A DNA stretch of 64,000 bases, taken from positions 310,001-374,000 of the forward strand of contig NZ_WBOS01000001.1 in NCBI RefSeq assembly GCF_008923245.1, read 5' to 3'. The stretch is from Cytobacillus depressus (lineage in GTDB: Bacteria; Bacillota; Bacilli; Bacillales; Cytobacillaceae). Position 1 is the first letter of the stretch. Each line of letters begins with the position of its first letter. Below, in pieces: positions 33,356-42,213 of the stretch. The notes under the pieces were generated by a model. The model was not told the DNA's origin. It did no database searches and saw nothing but the letters and a program-made list of their open reading frames with translations. The position numbers were made by a program, and so were the translations under genes.

Positions 33356-34546
33356 TTATTTCATTTTTTTCTCAACAAAGCGATGGATTCTATCAACTGC
33401 TTTTTCTAAAAGCTCTAATGATGTTGCATAAGATAAACGAATATTATTTGGGGCACCAAAGCCTGAGCCCGGTATAACAGCTACCATCGCTTCTGCAAGC
33501 AGGGCTTGAGAGAACTCATCAACATTTGCATAGCCTGTTATTTCTGCAGCTTGTTTTACGTTCGGGAAAAGATAGAATGCTCCCTGTGGTTTAAGACAAG
33601 TAAATCCTGGAATCGCAATCAGCTTGTCATAAATAATATTTAGCCTTTGTTCAAAGGCTTCGCGCATTTCGGTTAACATATCTTGCGGACCCGCATAAGC
33701 TGCAATCGCCCCGTATTGGGCAGTCGTAGTCGGATTAGATGTACTATGGCTTGCAAGATTTGTCATTGCTTTAATAATGTCTTTATTTCCTGCCGCATAG
33801 CCAATTCTCCAGCCAGTCATAGAATGAGACTTCGATACGCCATTAATAATAATCGTCTGCTCTTTAAGTTCTGGAGAAATCTGTGCAATTGAAATATGCT
33901 CATGATCACCATATATTAACTTTTCATAAATCTCATCAGAAACAATGAGAATATTGTGCTTTAAGCAAATCTCACCTAATTCTTTCAGTTCGTCTTCTGT
34001 ATAAAGCATCCCTGTTGGATTGCTCGGTGAATTAAAAATCACTGCTTTTGTTCGGTCAGTAATAGCTTCTGCCAATTGTTCAGGCGTAATTTTATATTCA
34101 TTTTCCTCTTTACCTTCTACATATACCGGTACACCGTCAGCTAATTTTACTTGCTCAGGGTAGCTTACCCAATAAGGGATAGGAATGATGACCTCATCCC
34201 CTTCATCTAGAATAGCCTGGAATAATGTATAAAGAGCGTGCTTTGCACCGCTAGCAACGATGATTTGACTTACATCAAAGTCAATTCCTTGGTCAGCTTT
34301 AAATTTTTTTATTATTTCTTTTTTTAATGTAGGCAATCCTGCAGAAGGCGTATATTTTGTATGTCCTTCATTCATGGATGCAAATGCTGCATCGATAATA
34401 TGCTGTGGGGTATTGAAGTCAGGTTCACCTGCTCCTAAACCAATCACATCATGTCCCTGTTCCTTTAATTCCTTTGCTTTTGCTGTAATGGCAAGCGTTG
34501 TTGATGGGGTTAAAGCTTTTACTCTTTGAGCTAATTGAACGTTCAT
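33356..34546 (-). CDS. aspB: Aspartate aminotransferase
   Basis: A 396-residue fold-type I PLP enzyme of class Ib. Key parts are GLGAGEPDF, the NSPSNPTG cofactor/substrate segment, VSDEIYEKLIYG, and the PLP lysine in GVSKSHSMTGWRIGY. It interconverts aspartate and oxaloacetate, supplying aspartate for AsnS and for the PanD step encoded nearby. GGAGG precedes the ATG. A family-A repeat separates it from ypmB. Confidence 0.94.
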   Translation of the reverse strand: MNVQLAQRVKALTPSTTLAITAKAKELKEQGHDVIGLGAGEPDFNTPQHIIDAAFASMNEGHTKYTPSAGLPTLKKEIIKKFKADQGIDFDVSQIIVASGAKHALYTLFQAILDEGDEVIIPIPYWVSYPEQVKLADGVPVYVEGKEENEYKITPEQLAEAITDRTKAVIFNSPSNPTGMLYTEDELKELGEICLKHNILIVSDEIYEKLIYGDHEHISIAQISPELKEQTIIINGVSKSHSMTGWRIGYAAGNKDIIKAMTNLASHSTSNPTTTAQYGAIAAYAGPQDMLTEMREAFEQRLNIIYDKLIAIPGFTCLKPQGAFYLFPNVKQAAEITGYANVDEFSQALLAEAMVAVIPGSGFGAPNNIRLSYATSLELLEKAVDRIHRFVEKKMK

Positions 34547-34595
34547 TTACTTTTCCTCCACTCACTCTCAAGCAGCCTAAAGGTTCGAGAAGCAG

Positions 34596-34747
34596 TTTAT
34601 CGCGGATTAACGGGCTGTAAGAATCCCACATCAAGAAATTGTGAAAAACAAAGATTTTCAAGTAGGAGATCCAACAGCCCGTATAGGCCCAATAAGTTCA
34701 ACTAACATTAAGTGGGGATAAAGCCCCCCACTGAATGAAGTTTTACT
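34596..34747 (-). repeat. Family A interspersed repeat, short copy A4
   Basis: Stem 1 is CGGGCTGT / ACAGCCCG, the variant shared with A2. Stem 2 is CATTAAGTGGGG / CCCCACTGAATG with one mismatch. The end directly abuts the ypmB stop codon. Confidence 0.84.
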
Positions 34748-35230
34748 TTATAAATTCTCAATCTTTTTCAGCCACTCACCTGTTTTGAAATCTACATAAT
34801 AATAATTTATTAAATCTCCATCTGTCCGGTAATATATTTCCCATAATGGGATATTCTTTTCCATACCTAAACGAACGGAAATGATCTCTTTTGGACTTTT
34901 TTCTTGTCTCAGCTTATCAATAGCTTGCTTTTTTGTAACTCCATCTGCTACCTTTCGAACTATGATTTTTCCGTCTTTTTCAGGTATCCAGACGTAAATG
35001 CTCTTTCCTTCTCTATTTTTCCCTTTAACAATGTAATACGTTTCCTGTCCATGATAAAGCTGAAAATCTTCAACATGAATAAGTCTCGTTTCTTTCATTG
35101 CCATCTCAACTGCTTTTTTTTCTGCTGCTTTCACTGGCTCAACAGCATTAAAATACACAAAAATCCCAGACCCTAAAAAAATTACAAATATCAATAAACT
35201 TATAATAATTACTTTTTTCACATTTGTCAC
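34748..35230 (-). CDS. ypmB: YpmB family (DUF5590/PepSY-like) protein
   Basis: A 160-residue protein with an N-terminal membrane anchor (VIIISLLIFVIFLGSGIFVY) and an extracellular part with two PepSY-like segments (VEMAMKETRLIHVEDFQLYH; ISVRLGMEKNIPLWEIYYR, ending VDFKTGEWLKKIENL). Function unknown. The start is a GTG in this reading. It follows ypmA by five bases, so the two are one operon. Confidence 0.88.
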   Translation of the reverse strand: MTNVKKVIIISLLIFVIFLGSGIFVYFNAVEPVKAAEKKAVEMAMKETRLIHVEDFQLYHGQETYYIVKGKNREGKSIYVWIPEKDGKIIVRKVADGVTKKQAIDKLRQEKSPKEIISVRLGMEKNIPLWEIYYRTDGDLINYYYVDFKTGEWLKKIENL

Positions 35231-35235
35231 TCTTC

Positions 35236-35406
35236 TTATGTACGATAAATTGAAAATATAGCTTTATTTTTATCTTCTTTATCTAATGCAAGCCCAAACA
35301 TTAAATCGCTTTCTTTCAGTGTTCTGTTTAATGCATCAACAACCTTATAGAGGTCTGGGCTAGCCTGAATTTTCACCGTCGATAAAACCTCAATTTTACT
35401 TTCCAT
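35236..35406 (-). CDS. ypmA: YpmA family (DUF4264) small protein
   Basis: A 56-residue protein (MESKIEVLSTVKIQASPDLY, ending KNKAIFSIYRT). AGGAGG precedes this ATG with a good spacer; the longer frame starting at 35433 is not needed. It sits between dinG and ypmB as in B. subtilis. Function unknown. Confidence 0.86.
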   Translation of the reverse strand: MESKIEVLSTVKIQASPDLYKVVDALNRTLKESDLMFGLALDKEDKNKAIFSIYRT

Positions 35407-35487
35407 GCTGGAATTCCTCCTCAAGTACAACAAAATTTGTAATTAATACACAACTAGATTTGGGACAAACTATATGTACGAAACAAC

Positions 35488-35635
35488 TTTATCGCAGATT
35501 AACGGGCAGTAAGAACCCCACTTTAAGGATTCGTGTATAAACAAAGAAAATGTTGAGTTTCAACTGCCCGTAATGGCCCGATTGGTTCAACTAATAATCA
35601 GTGAAAAACCCCTACTAATTGAAGTTTAATTTTAT
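35488..35635 (-). repeat. Family A interspersed repeat, decayed copy A5
   Basis: Stem 1 (CGGGCAGT / ACTGCCCG) is intact, but stem 2 is reduced to AATCAGTG and CTACTAATT. It lies between dinG and ypmA, away from any stop codon. Apart from the dinG hairpin, the rest of this gap shows nothing clear. Confidence 0.75.
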
Positions 35636-35706
35636 CTTAGTATAACAGCTACAGAAAAAAGCTTGAATAAAAAATCTAAAATTTCTTCTAATCCACTCAC
35701 GTTTTA

Positions 35707-35732
35707 GCTGCGCTTGTTAGAGCGCAGCCTTT
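35707..35732 (-). terminator. Hairpin at the end of dinG
   Basis: Perfect GCTGCGC / GCGCAGC stem immediately beyond the dinG stop. The longer T-run is on the plus strand, so termination of dinG may be partial. Confidence 0.6.
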
Positions 35733-38540
35733 TTATTTTTCTTGAGAATCGTAAATTAAATCAACAATCCCTTGTATATTGCTTTTAATTAGAGGAACCT
35801 TTGGAATGGATTCTAAAAAGGCCTTTCCATATTGAGTCGTTGTTATTCTTCGATCAAAGATAATAATAAATCCTTTATCCATTTGTGTACGAATCAATCT
35901 GCCAAATCCTTGTTTAAAGCGAATAATTGCCTCAGGCAATGAATAATCCGAAAAAGGATTGCCGCCGTTTTGTTTAATTAATTCAGATTTCGCTTCTGTA
36001 TACGGTTCATCCGGAGGTGAGAAAGGCAATCTGACAATGATTAAACATGTAAGATCCTCCCCAGGAATATCAACCCCTTCCCAGAAGCTGTTCGTCCCTA
36101 ATAATATTGCCTTTTCAAATTTTTGAAAATTACGTGTCAGTCTTGAGCGGCTGCCACTCGACACACCTTGGGCAATAATTGCATAATCAGTTAAAAATCC
36201 TGATTCCTTTATTAGCTCATAAGTTTTTTTCAGCATTTCATGAGAAGTAAATAATATGAGCATCCTCCCCTTTGTTGCTTCTGCCATTGAAATAATATGT
36301 TCACTAATCGCAGAAACATATTCTTCCAATGTTACATGATTCACTTCAGGGAGATCCTCTGGAACAATCAATTTTACTTGCTCTTTATAATCAAATGGCG
36401 ATGGAATTTGCTCCAAAGAACAGTTTTCCTTAGCTAATCCGAGTTCATTTAACATATAGTTGAATGAATTTTTCACTGATAATGTTGCAGAAGTAATAAC
36501 AGCTGATTCTTTTTTGCTGAAAAACGTATCTTTCAAAAATTGTCCTGAGCTTAATGGCTGAGAATAAACCGTCGTTGCATTTTGCATAGATCTTATATCC
36601 ATTTCAATCCATGAAACATAGTCTTCAGATGGAAGGATAAAAATATGCTTGATCACTTTTATTAATTCTTCAAATTTTTCTTTTATCGATACAAGCTCTT
36701 CTAAAAATGCTTTGTCACGAGCAGATAAATTGTCTTTAAACAGACTAATGAAATTTAATCTATTTTCTAATGCATGAATGAAATCTTTAAGATGAAAATA
36801 ACATCTTTCCGCATTCGTTTTTAATGCCTTCCACTCTTGACTGGAATCATTTAATGGAAAACGGCTGTTAATTCGGTGATAGCCTTTTCTTGACTTTGAT
36901 TTTTTTTTCGCAAACAGCCCAATAATCTTAAACAGTTCGTCCGTTTCGAAAACAAGCTCTTGAACCATCTGATTGATTTCAAACGAATGCAATAATTGAC
37001 TGTTTTTTGTCTCTGCTTTTTCTATGATGTTTTCAAGCTTGAATAACATTTGTTTTTGCTCGAGCAGTCCGATTCTGCTTAATAAAAACCTTGTCGTTAA
37101 ATAATCAAGGGAATAGCCAAAATGCTGACTAGCTGCCTTAACAAAATGGTGTCCTTCATCAATGACAACATGGCTATATTTCGGCAAAATAGACTGACTG
37201 GCAACTAGATCAGTTAGAAGCAAGGAATGATTCGTAATGATAATATTAGATTTTGCAGCCTGGCTTCTTGCTCTTAAATAAAAATCTCTTGAAAGCCATG
37301 ATTTCTTTTGGAGGAAGACAGTTTCATCATTTTTGATTTTATTCCAGAAAATGAAGCCTCCGCTCGATAAATTGATTTCATTGATATCACCAGTCATTGT
37401 TTCTGTCAGCCAAACAAGGATTTGCATTTTTGTTAATATGGTATCGTAATTATCTTCTAAATCCAATAAAGACTGCTCAAATTTAGCCAAACTTATATAA
37501 TGGCTTCTTCCTTTAAGTATGACCGCCTGAATGGGAAAAGGAAGCATCCGCTGCAGTTTAGGAATATCATTTGAAAGAAGCTGCTCCTGAAGCTGTGTTG
37601 TAAATGTACTGATAATGACTATTTTGCTGTTTTCCATTCCATAAATAACAGCCGGAATTAAATAGGCTAATGATTTACCAACGCCTGTTCCAGCCTCAAT
37701 TAAAGCATGCTTTTTATGTGTAAAAGCTTTATAAACAGCATCCATCATTGTAAATTGGCCTGAGCGAATTTCATAATTAAGGAATGCTTTCGCAAAAAGC
37801 CCAGATTTAACAGTAGGATCAATTGGGTAAGTTATTTCTTGTTCCCAAGAAGTTTCTTCCTCATCTTGAAGCTTTTTAAGGGCAATTCCCCGATGAATTT
37901 CTAAGTCAGCTGGCAGCGTTTCAACTACGGCTTCTTTTTTAATGATAATGGTATCGATAAATAAATCTAAATCACTTTTGAGCCCGCCAGAAAGCTTATG
38001 AATTTGCTTAATTGTCGCAAGCGGCAATCGGTTAAGCCGTTCTATTAGCAGCAATAAAAGCTCTGCCGTTACATATGCGTCACTATCAGCCTGGTGGGGG
38101 CGATCATGCTTCAATCCTTCTCTTAGCGCAAGCTCCGATAATTGAAAGCTATCAGCTGTTGGCATTAGCACCCTTGCCAGCTCGACTGTATCCAAAACAG
38201 GTCCATAAAAGCCATTGAGCCCTGCTTCAAGCAATTCTTCTTGCAAGAACGATAAATCAAAAAGCACATTATGCGCCACGAAATATGCGTCTTCTAAAAG
38301 AGTCAGAACTTTTGGTGCAATTTCAGAAAAACTAGGGGCATCTTTGACCGCTTCATCATCTAGGCCCGTTAATTCCTCAATAAAAGGCGGAATGGGCTGA
38401 GCAGGGTCTACTAAAGAAGAATATTCTTCAATAATTTTTCCGTTTTCAATGACTACTGCGGCAAATTGAATTATTTTATCGCCCTTTTTAGGAGCGTTAC
38501 CTGTCGTTTCTAAATCGATCACAACAAATTTATTACACAT
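35733..38540 (-). CDS. dinG: DinG helicase with N-terminal DEDDh exonuclease
   Basis: A 935-residue protein. The N-terminal DnaQ-like exonuclease has VVIDLETTG (Asp/Glu), HNVLFDLSFL and HQADSDAY. The helicase part has Walker A EAGTGVGKS, the box VIDEGHH, and LLGTNSFWEGVDIPGED. The four iron-sulfur cysteines of E. coli DinG are absent between the helicase boxes, as in other Firmicutes DinG proteins, where 3'-5' exonuclease activity is known. The ATG of MCNKFVV is chosen because GAGGTG lies six bases before it. No LexA box was noticed upstream. Confidence 0.93.
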   Translation of the reverse strand: MCNKFVVIDLETTGNAPKKGDKIIQFAAVVIENGKIIEEYSSLVDPAQPIPPFIEELTGLDDEAVKDAPSFSEIAPKVLTLLEDAYFVAHNVLFDLSFLQEELLEAGLNGFYGPVLDTVELARVLMPTADSFQLSELALREGLKHDRPHQADSDAYVTAELLLLLIERLNRLPLATIKQIHKLSGGLKSDLDLFIDTIIIKKEAVVETLPADLEIHRGIALKKLQDEEETSWEQEITYPIDPTVKSGLFAKAFLNYEIRSGQFTMMDAVYKAFTHKKHALIEAGTGVGKSLAYLIPAVIYGMENSKIVIISTFTTQLQEQLLSNDIPKLQRMLPFPIQAVILKGRSHYISLAKFEQSLLDLEDNYDTILTKMQILVWLTETMTGDINEINLSSGGFIFWNKIKNDETVFLQKKSWLSRDFYLRARSQAAKSNIIITNHSLLLTDLVASQSILPKYSHVVIDEGHHFVKAASQHFGYSLDYLTTRFLLSRIGLLEQKQMLFKLENIIEKAETKNSQLLHSFEINQMVQELVFETDELFKIIGLFAKKKSKSRKGYHRINSRFPLNDSSQEWKALKTNAERCYFHLKDFIHALENRLNFISLFKDNLSARDKAFLEELVSIKEKFEELIKVIKHIFILPSEDYVSWIEMDIRSMQNATTVYSQPLSSGQFLKDTFFSKKESAVITSATLSVKNSFNYMLNELGLAKENCSLEQIPSPFDYKEQVKLIVPEDLPEVNHVTLEEYVSAISEHIISMAEATKGRMLILFTSHEMLKKTYELIKESGFLTDYAIIAQGVSSGSRSRLTRNFQKFEKAILLGTNSFWEGVDIPGEDLTCLIIVRLPFSPPDEPYTEAKSELIKQNGGNPFSDYSLPEAIIRFKQGFGRLIRTQMDKGFIIIFDRRITTTQYGKAFLESIPKVPLIKSNIQGIVDLIYDSQEK

Positions 38541-38707
38541 ACTACACACCTCTAACATTCAGTCAATCAAACGGTATCATAAAAACGGAAAAAGAAAAAG
38601 AAATATTGACTCCTAATATATATTTTAGGCAATATTTAGCATGATTATCTATATATACAAAAAGACTGACATCGTTAATAACTGTCAGCCTCCTTGATTT
38701 TACCATA

Positions 38708-39094
38708 TTATTGAATGATCGTTTTTTCTGGTTCTTTGTTTAAGATTTCTTTAATCTGATTATTTTTATTCATTATTGCCACTTTTGGATGATGCATATT
38801 TATTTTTTCTTCAGCGACTAATGCATATGAAATGATAATAATGATATCTCCTTCTTGCACTAGTCTGGCAGCTGCACCGTTTACACAGATTACACCACTG
38901 CCTCTTTCACCAGGAATAATATATGTTTCGAATCTTGCGCCATTATTATTATTTACAATTTGGACTTTTTCATTAGGAATCATCCCAACAGCATCAAGGA
39001 TATCTGTATCAATAGTGATGCTTCCAACATAGTTTAAATTGGCTTCTGTCACTGTTGCTCTATGAATTTTTCCATTCATCATGGTGCGAAACAT
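38708..39094 (-). CDS. panD: Aspartate 1-decarboxylase
   Basis: A 128-residue pyruvoyl enzyme. The self-cleavage site is Gly24-Ser25 (YVGSITID), which generates the pyruvoyl group. It also has [19 protein letters not shown]. It makes beta-alanine for pantothenate. It is the last gene of panBCD, separated from panC by about 147 bases holding a long imperfect dyad, unlike the tight panB-panC junction. Confidence 0.96.
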   Translation of the reverse strand: MFRTMMNGKIHRATVTEANLNYVGSITIDTDILDAVGMIPNEKVQIVNNNNGARFETYIIPGERGSGVICVNGAAARLVQEGDIIIIISYALVAEEKINMHHPKVAIMNKNNQIKEILNKEPEKTIIQ

Positions 39095-39136
39095 GGTGTT
39101 TCCCCCTATTTATAAGTTAGGCATTGTAAATTCATA

Positions 39137-39236
39137 TTGTTGACGCACTAACCGCCATATGCGTAATGTTCACTAAGTTATTCGTACCGAATAAAACCCG
39201 TTCACATGCACATATGGCTAATAGTCAACATACTCA
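39137..39236. other. Imperfect inverted repeat in the panC-panD gap
   Basis: Outer arms TTGAC..CCATATG and CATATGG..GTCAA enclose a short perfect dyad ATTCG-TAC-CGAAT. On the minus strand this would fold in the panD leader. Function not known. Confidence 0.45.
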
Positions 39237-39241
39237 CTAAA

Positions 39242-40090
39242 TTAGCCAATAGTAAAAATCAAATTATCAATTAATCGAGCTTTCGAAAACTTTACTGCTA
39301 AGGCGATAATGATTCTGCCTTCTAGCCGCTCAAGCTCTTTTAAGTTTGGGTAGGAGTATATTTGAACATAGTCAATGACCCCGTTCGACTTTTCACGAAT
39401 CAACCCTTGAATAAATGAAATTACTTTTTCAGGATTTCTTTCGCCTTCTTCGATGATCGACTTCGCTGCTTGCAAGCTTTCGTAAAGAACAGGTGCTTGT
39501 TCTCTTTCTTCAAGAATAAGGTTTACATTTCGTGAGCTCTTTGCAAGGCCATCCTCTTCCCTAACAGTCTCAACTGGGACAATTTCAATTGGAAAATGAA
39601 AATCATTGACTAGCCCTTCGACAATTGCTAATTGCTGGGCATCCTTCGTCCCGAAATAAGCTTTATTGGGCTGTACAATATGAAATAGCTTGGTTAATAC
39701 AGTAACAACCCCATCAAAATGGCCGGGACGGGATTTTCCGCATAATACATCCGTTCGATCCTTTACATTTACGGTTACAGATAATGGAACCGGGTACATT
39801 TCTTCAACTGATGGGTAAAAAATAATGTCAACTCCATGCTTTTCTGCTAGAGCGCGATCACGCGCAAAATCCTTCGGATAAGAGGATAAATCCTCAGTTG
39901 GCCCAAATTGCAGCGGGTTAACGAAAATACTTAATGCAACTAAATCATTCTCTTCACGAGCTTTATCTATTAATGTTAAATGACCTTCATGCAAAAATCC
40001 CATCGTTGGAACATATCCGATCGATTTCCCGGTAGATTTTGCTTGAATCATCGTTTGCTGCATTTCTCTTATTGTCGGAATTACTTTCAT
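39242..40090 (-). CDS. panC: Pantothenate synthetase
   Basis: A 282-residue adenylate-forming ligase (pantoate + beta-alanine + ATP). The N-terminal HxGH region is [14 protein letters not shown], and the KMSKS-like loop is [21 protein letters not shown] and [12 protein letters not shown] are also typical. GGGGG precedes the ATG, and the start overlaps the panB stop by four bases, indicating coupled translation. Confidence 0.96.
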   Translation of the reverse strand: MKVIPTIREMQQTMIQAKSTGKSIGYVPTMGFLHEGHLTLIDKAREENDLVALSIFVNPLQFGPTEDLSSYPKDFARDRALAEKHGVDIIFYPSVEEMYPVPLSVTVNVKDRTDVLCGKSRPGHFDGVVTVLTKLFHIVQPNKAYFGTKDAQQLAIVEGLVNDFHFPIEIVPVETVREEDGLAKSSRNVNLILEEREQAPVLYESLQAAKSIIEEGERNPEKVISFIQGLIREKSNGVIDYVQIYSYPNLKELERLEGRIIIALAVKFSKARLIDNLIFTIG

Positions 40091-40923
40091 GCTTTTCCCC
40101 CGTATAAGCTTAAAAGCTCTGTTTCTTTCATCGAAAAACTATGCTCTTCTTCAGGAAATGTCCCATTTTTCACTTCATTAACGTAGGCACCTATACCCTG
40201 CTCGATCATTTCATTTATATGAGCATATTTTTTAACAAATTTCGGTACACGGTCAACCCCATAGGAAAGGACATCATGATAGACGAGGACTTGTCCATCG
40301 GCATGAATCCCTGCGCCAATTCCGATTGTTGGAATACTTATGCTTTCCGAAACTTCTTTCGCCAATTGTTTTGGCACACATTCTAAAACAACGGCAAACG
40401 CACCTGCTTCTTCACATTTTTTGGCATCTTCAATTAGTTTTCTTGCTGCCTCTGCATCTTTCCCCTGTACTTTATAGCCGCCTAAAACTCCAACAGATTG
40501 CGGTGTTAGTCCGAGATGAGCCATTACCGGAATACCTGCATTTGTTAATGCCTCAATACTCGCAATGACTTCTCCTGCACCTTCAACCTTTACAGCGTGT
40601 GCACCTGTTTCTTGAATAAGCTTTGCTCCATTCAAAAGCGTATCACGAATCGATAAGTGATAACTCAAAAATGGCATATCGACGACAATAAATGTACGCT
40701 CGGCTCCTCTTTTAACTGCTTTGGTGTGGTGAATCATGTCAGCTAGCGTAACAGGAATGGTTGAATCATAGCCAAGCACTACCATTCCAAGTGAGTCGCC
40801 AACTAAAATCATATCTACTCCAGATTTTTCGGCGTGCTTCGCAGCTGGAAAATCATAAGCTGTTAAAACAGCAATTTTTTCCCCATTCTGCTTCATTTTC
40901 AGAAAATCAGTTGTTTGCTTCAT
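40087..40923 (-). CDS. panB: 3-methyl-2-oxobutanoate hydroxymethyltransferase
   Basis: A 278-residue TIM-barrel enzyme that transfers a hydroxymethyl group to ketoisovalerate, the first step to pantoate. Signatures are [40 protein letters not shown], the Mg-binding VVDMPFLSY, and [14 protein letters not shown] precedes the ATG. A long leader with a terminator lies upstream. Confidence 0.96.
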   Translation of the reverse strand: MKQTTDFLKMKQNGEKIAVLTAYDFPAAKHAEKSGVDMILVGDSLGMVVLGYDSTIPVTLADMIHHTKAVKRGAERTFIVVDMPFLSYHLSIRDTLLNGAKLIQETGAHAVKVEGAGEVIASIEALTNAGIPVMAHLGLTPQSVGVLGGYKVQGKDAEAARKLIEDAKKCEEAGAFAVVLECVPKQLAKEVSESISIPTIGIGAGIHADGQVLVYHDVLSYGVDRVPKFVKKYAHINEMIEQGIGAYVNEVKNGTFPEEEHSFSMKETELLSLYGGKA

Positions 40924-41171
40924 CCTAATTCCTCCTCAAATTTTGTAAGGAAGAGGGTGAAAAAAAAATCCTTCTGATTACAGAAGGATTCCGAATTTTG
41001 CATGTTAACATCTCATCCCTCTGTCCCGGTCCCGTAGCGGATCTAGGCAGAATTTCTTCAATTTTAGGTATCATTCTAATAAATTAATATAGATTCATTA
41101 GCCACCTAATCATACACGGTGCAGTTCAACTAGAGGATACTGCCCAATCGCATAGCGCATATACGCTAGAC
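40924..41171 (-). promoter_or_regulatory. Structured leader upstream of panB (candidate attenuator/riboswitch)
   Basis: About 245 bases lie between a predicted promoter and the panB ATG. They include a stem (TTAGGT..CTAAT / ATTAG..ACCTAA), a G-rich block (CGCTACGGGACCGGGACAGA), a palindrome ATGTTAACAT, and a strong intrinsic terminator (40959-40990) ending about 36 bases before the panB start. No T-box (GGTGGNACCGCG) motif is present. The layout is that of a transcription-attenuation leader. A 'pan' motif RNA is known upstream of panB in some Firmicutes, but I cannot confirm a match. Confidence 0.55.
40959..40990 (-). terminator. Intrinsic terminator in the panB leader
   Basis: ATCCTTCTG / CAGAAGGAT stem followed on the minus strand by TTTTTTTTT, ahead of the panB ribosome binding site. 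Confidence 0.88.
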
Positions 41172-41177
41172 AAATTA

Positions 41178-41207
41178 AGTATACCAAAACAGAGGAATGT
41201 CTGACTA
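41178..41207 (-). promoter_or_regulatory. Sigma-A promoter for the panBCD operon
   Basis: On the minus strand: TAGTCA (-35), an 18-base spacer, and TATACT (-10). It lies just downstream of birA and would start the long panB leader. Confidence 0.6.
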
Positions 41208-41232
41208 TATAAACTTTTGTACAAATCTATTT

Positions 41233-42213
41233 TCAAGAAAGCTCAATATCTGCGGAGTAAACATGGTGTACTTTTCCCGCTTCGTCCTCGATCATAAGTA
41301 CACCGTCTTCCGTAATACCTAAAGCTTTTCCATGAATACTGCCTGTAATTGTTCTTGCGGTAATCGTTTTTCCGATGCTAATAGCGCAGCTTTCCCAAAG
41401 CAGCTTGATTGGATAAAAGCCTTTTTCTAAGTATAAAAGATATAAATTCTCAAATTTATGTAAGAGTAGCTTTACTAATTCAGCTCTTTGTAGCTTTTTT
41501 CCACTTTCAATGGATAATGAAGTGGCGATATTTTTTATTTCATCTGGGTAATCTTCAATTTGTTGGTTTACATTAATGCCTATGCCAATAATGATTGAAA
41601 TAATTCGGTCAGCATCAGCCTGTAGCTCCGTTAAAATCCCAGTCACTTTTTTGCCATTAATTAAAATATCATTTGGCCATTTTATTTGCGGAGAAAGCCC
41701 GGTCAATTCCTCAATAGCCTGAACGACAGCGACCGCCGTTATTAATGTAAGCTGCGGCGCTTTCGGCGGTGGAATATTTGGACGCAAAATCACACTCATC
41801 CATACACCAGTATATTTCGGAGAATGCCATTTACGATCCATTCTTCCTCTTCCAGAAAGCTGCTCCTCCGCAATAATAACTGTTCCTTCCGGGGCATCTT
41901 CATTTGCTAGGTGATGAGCAATTTTTTGGGTAGAGCCAACACTTTCTTCATAATGTATTTGTGTACCTAAAAATTTTGTTGAGAGCCCTAGCCTAATTTC
42001 ATCCGCTGTTATTCTTTCTGGAACTTTTGTAATGCGATAACCTTTCTTTCTGACTGCCTCAAGCTCAAAGCCTTCTTTACGCAAATCCTCAATATGCTTC
42101 CAAATAGCAGTTCTTGAACAGCCGAGAGTATCAGCTAAAAATTGTCCAGAAACATATTCATCTTCACTTCTAGAAAAAGCATCAAGTAGTTTTTTCCTTA
42201 ATTCTGATTGCAA
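41233..42213 (-). CDS. birA: Biotin-protein ligase and biotin repressor BirA
   Basis: A 326-residue protein. The N-terminal winged helix-turn-helix (SGQFLADTLGCSRTAIWKHI) is followed by the biotin ligase core with GRGRMDRKWHSP and the substrate region IKWPNDILINGKKVTGIL, then a small C-terminal domain. It biotinylates acetyl-CoA carboxylase and pyruvate carboxylase and represses biotin genes. A TTG start (QSELRKKLLDAF) with GGAG upstream is preferred over a GTG four codons earlier. It overlaps cca. Confidence 0.93.
   Translation of the reverse strand: MQSELRKKLLDAFSRSEDEYVSGQFLADTLGCSRTAIWKHIEDLRKEGFELEAVRKKGYRITKVPERITADEIRLGLSTKFLGTQIHYEESVGSTQKIAHHLANEDAPEGTVIIAEEQLSGRGRMDRKWHSPKYTGVWMSVILRPNIPPPKAPQLTLITAVAVVQAIEELTGLSPQIKWPNDILINGKKVTGILTELQADADRIISIIIGIGINVNQQIEDYPDEIKNIATSLSIESGKKLQRAELVKLLLHKFENLYLLYLEKGFYPIKLLWESCAISIGKTITARTITGSIHGKALGITEDGVLMIEDEAGKVHHVYSADIELS

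Noticed and set aside
40924-41171. T-box identity for the panB leader
   Set aside because: The conserved GGTGGNACCGCG T-box sequence and a specifier-loop layout are not present.
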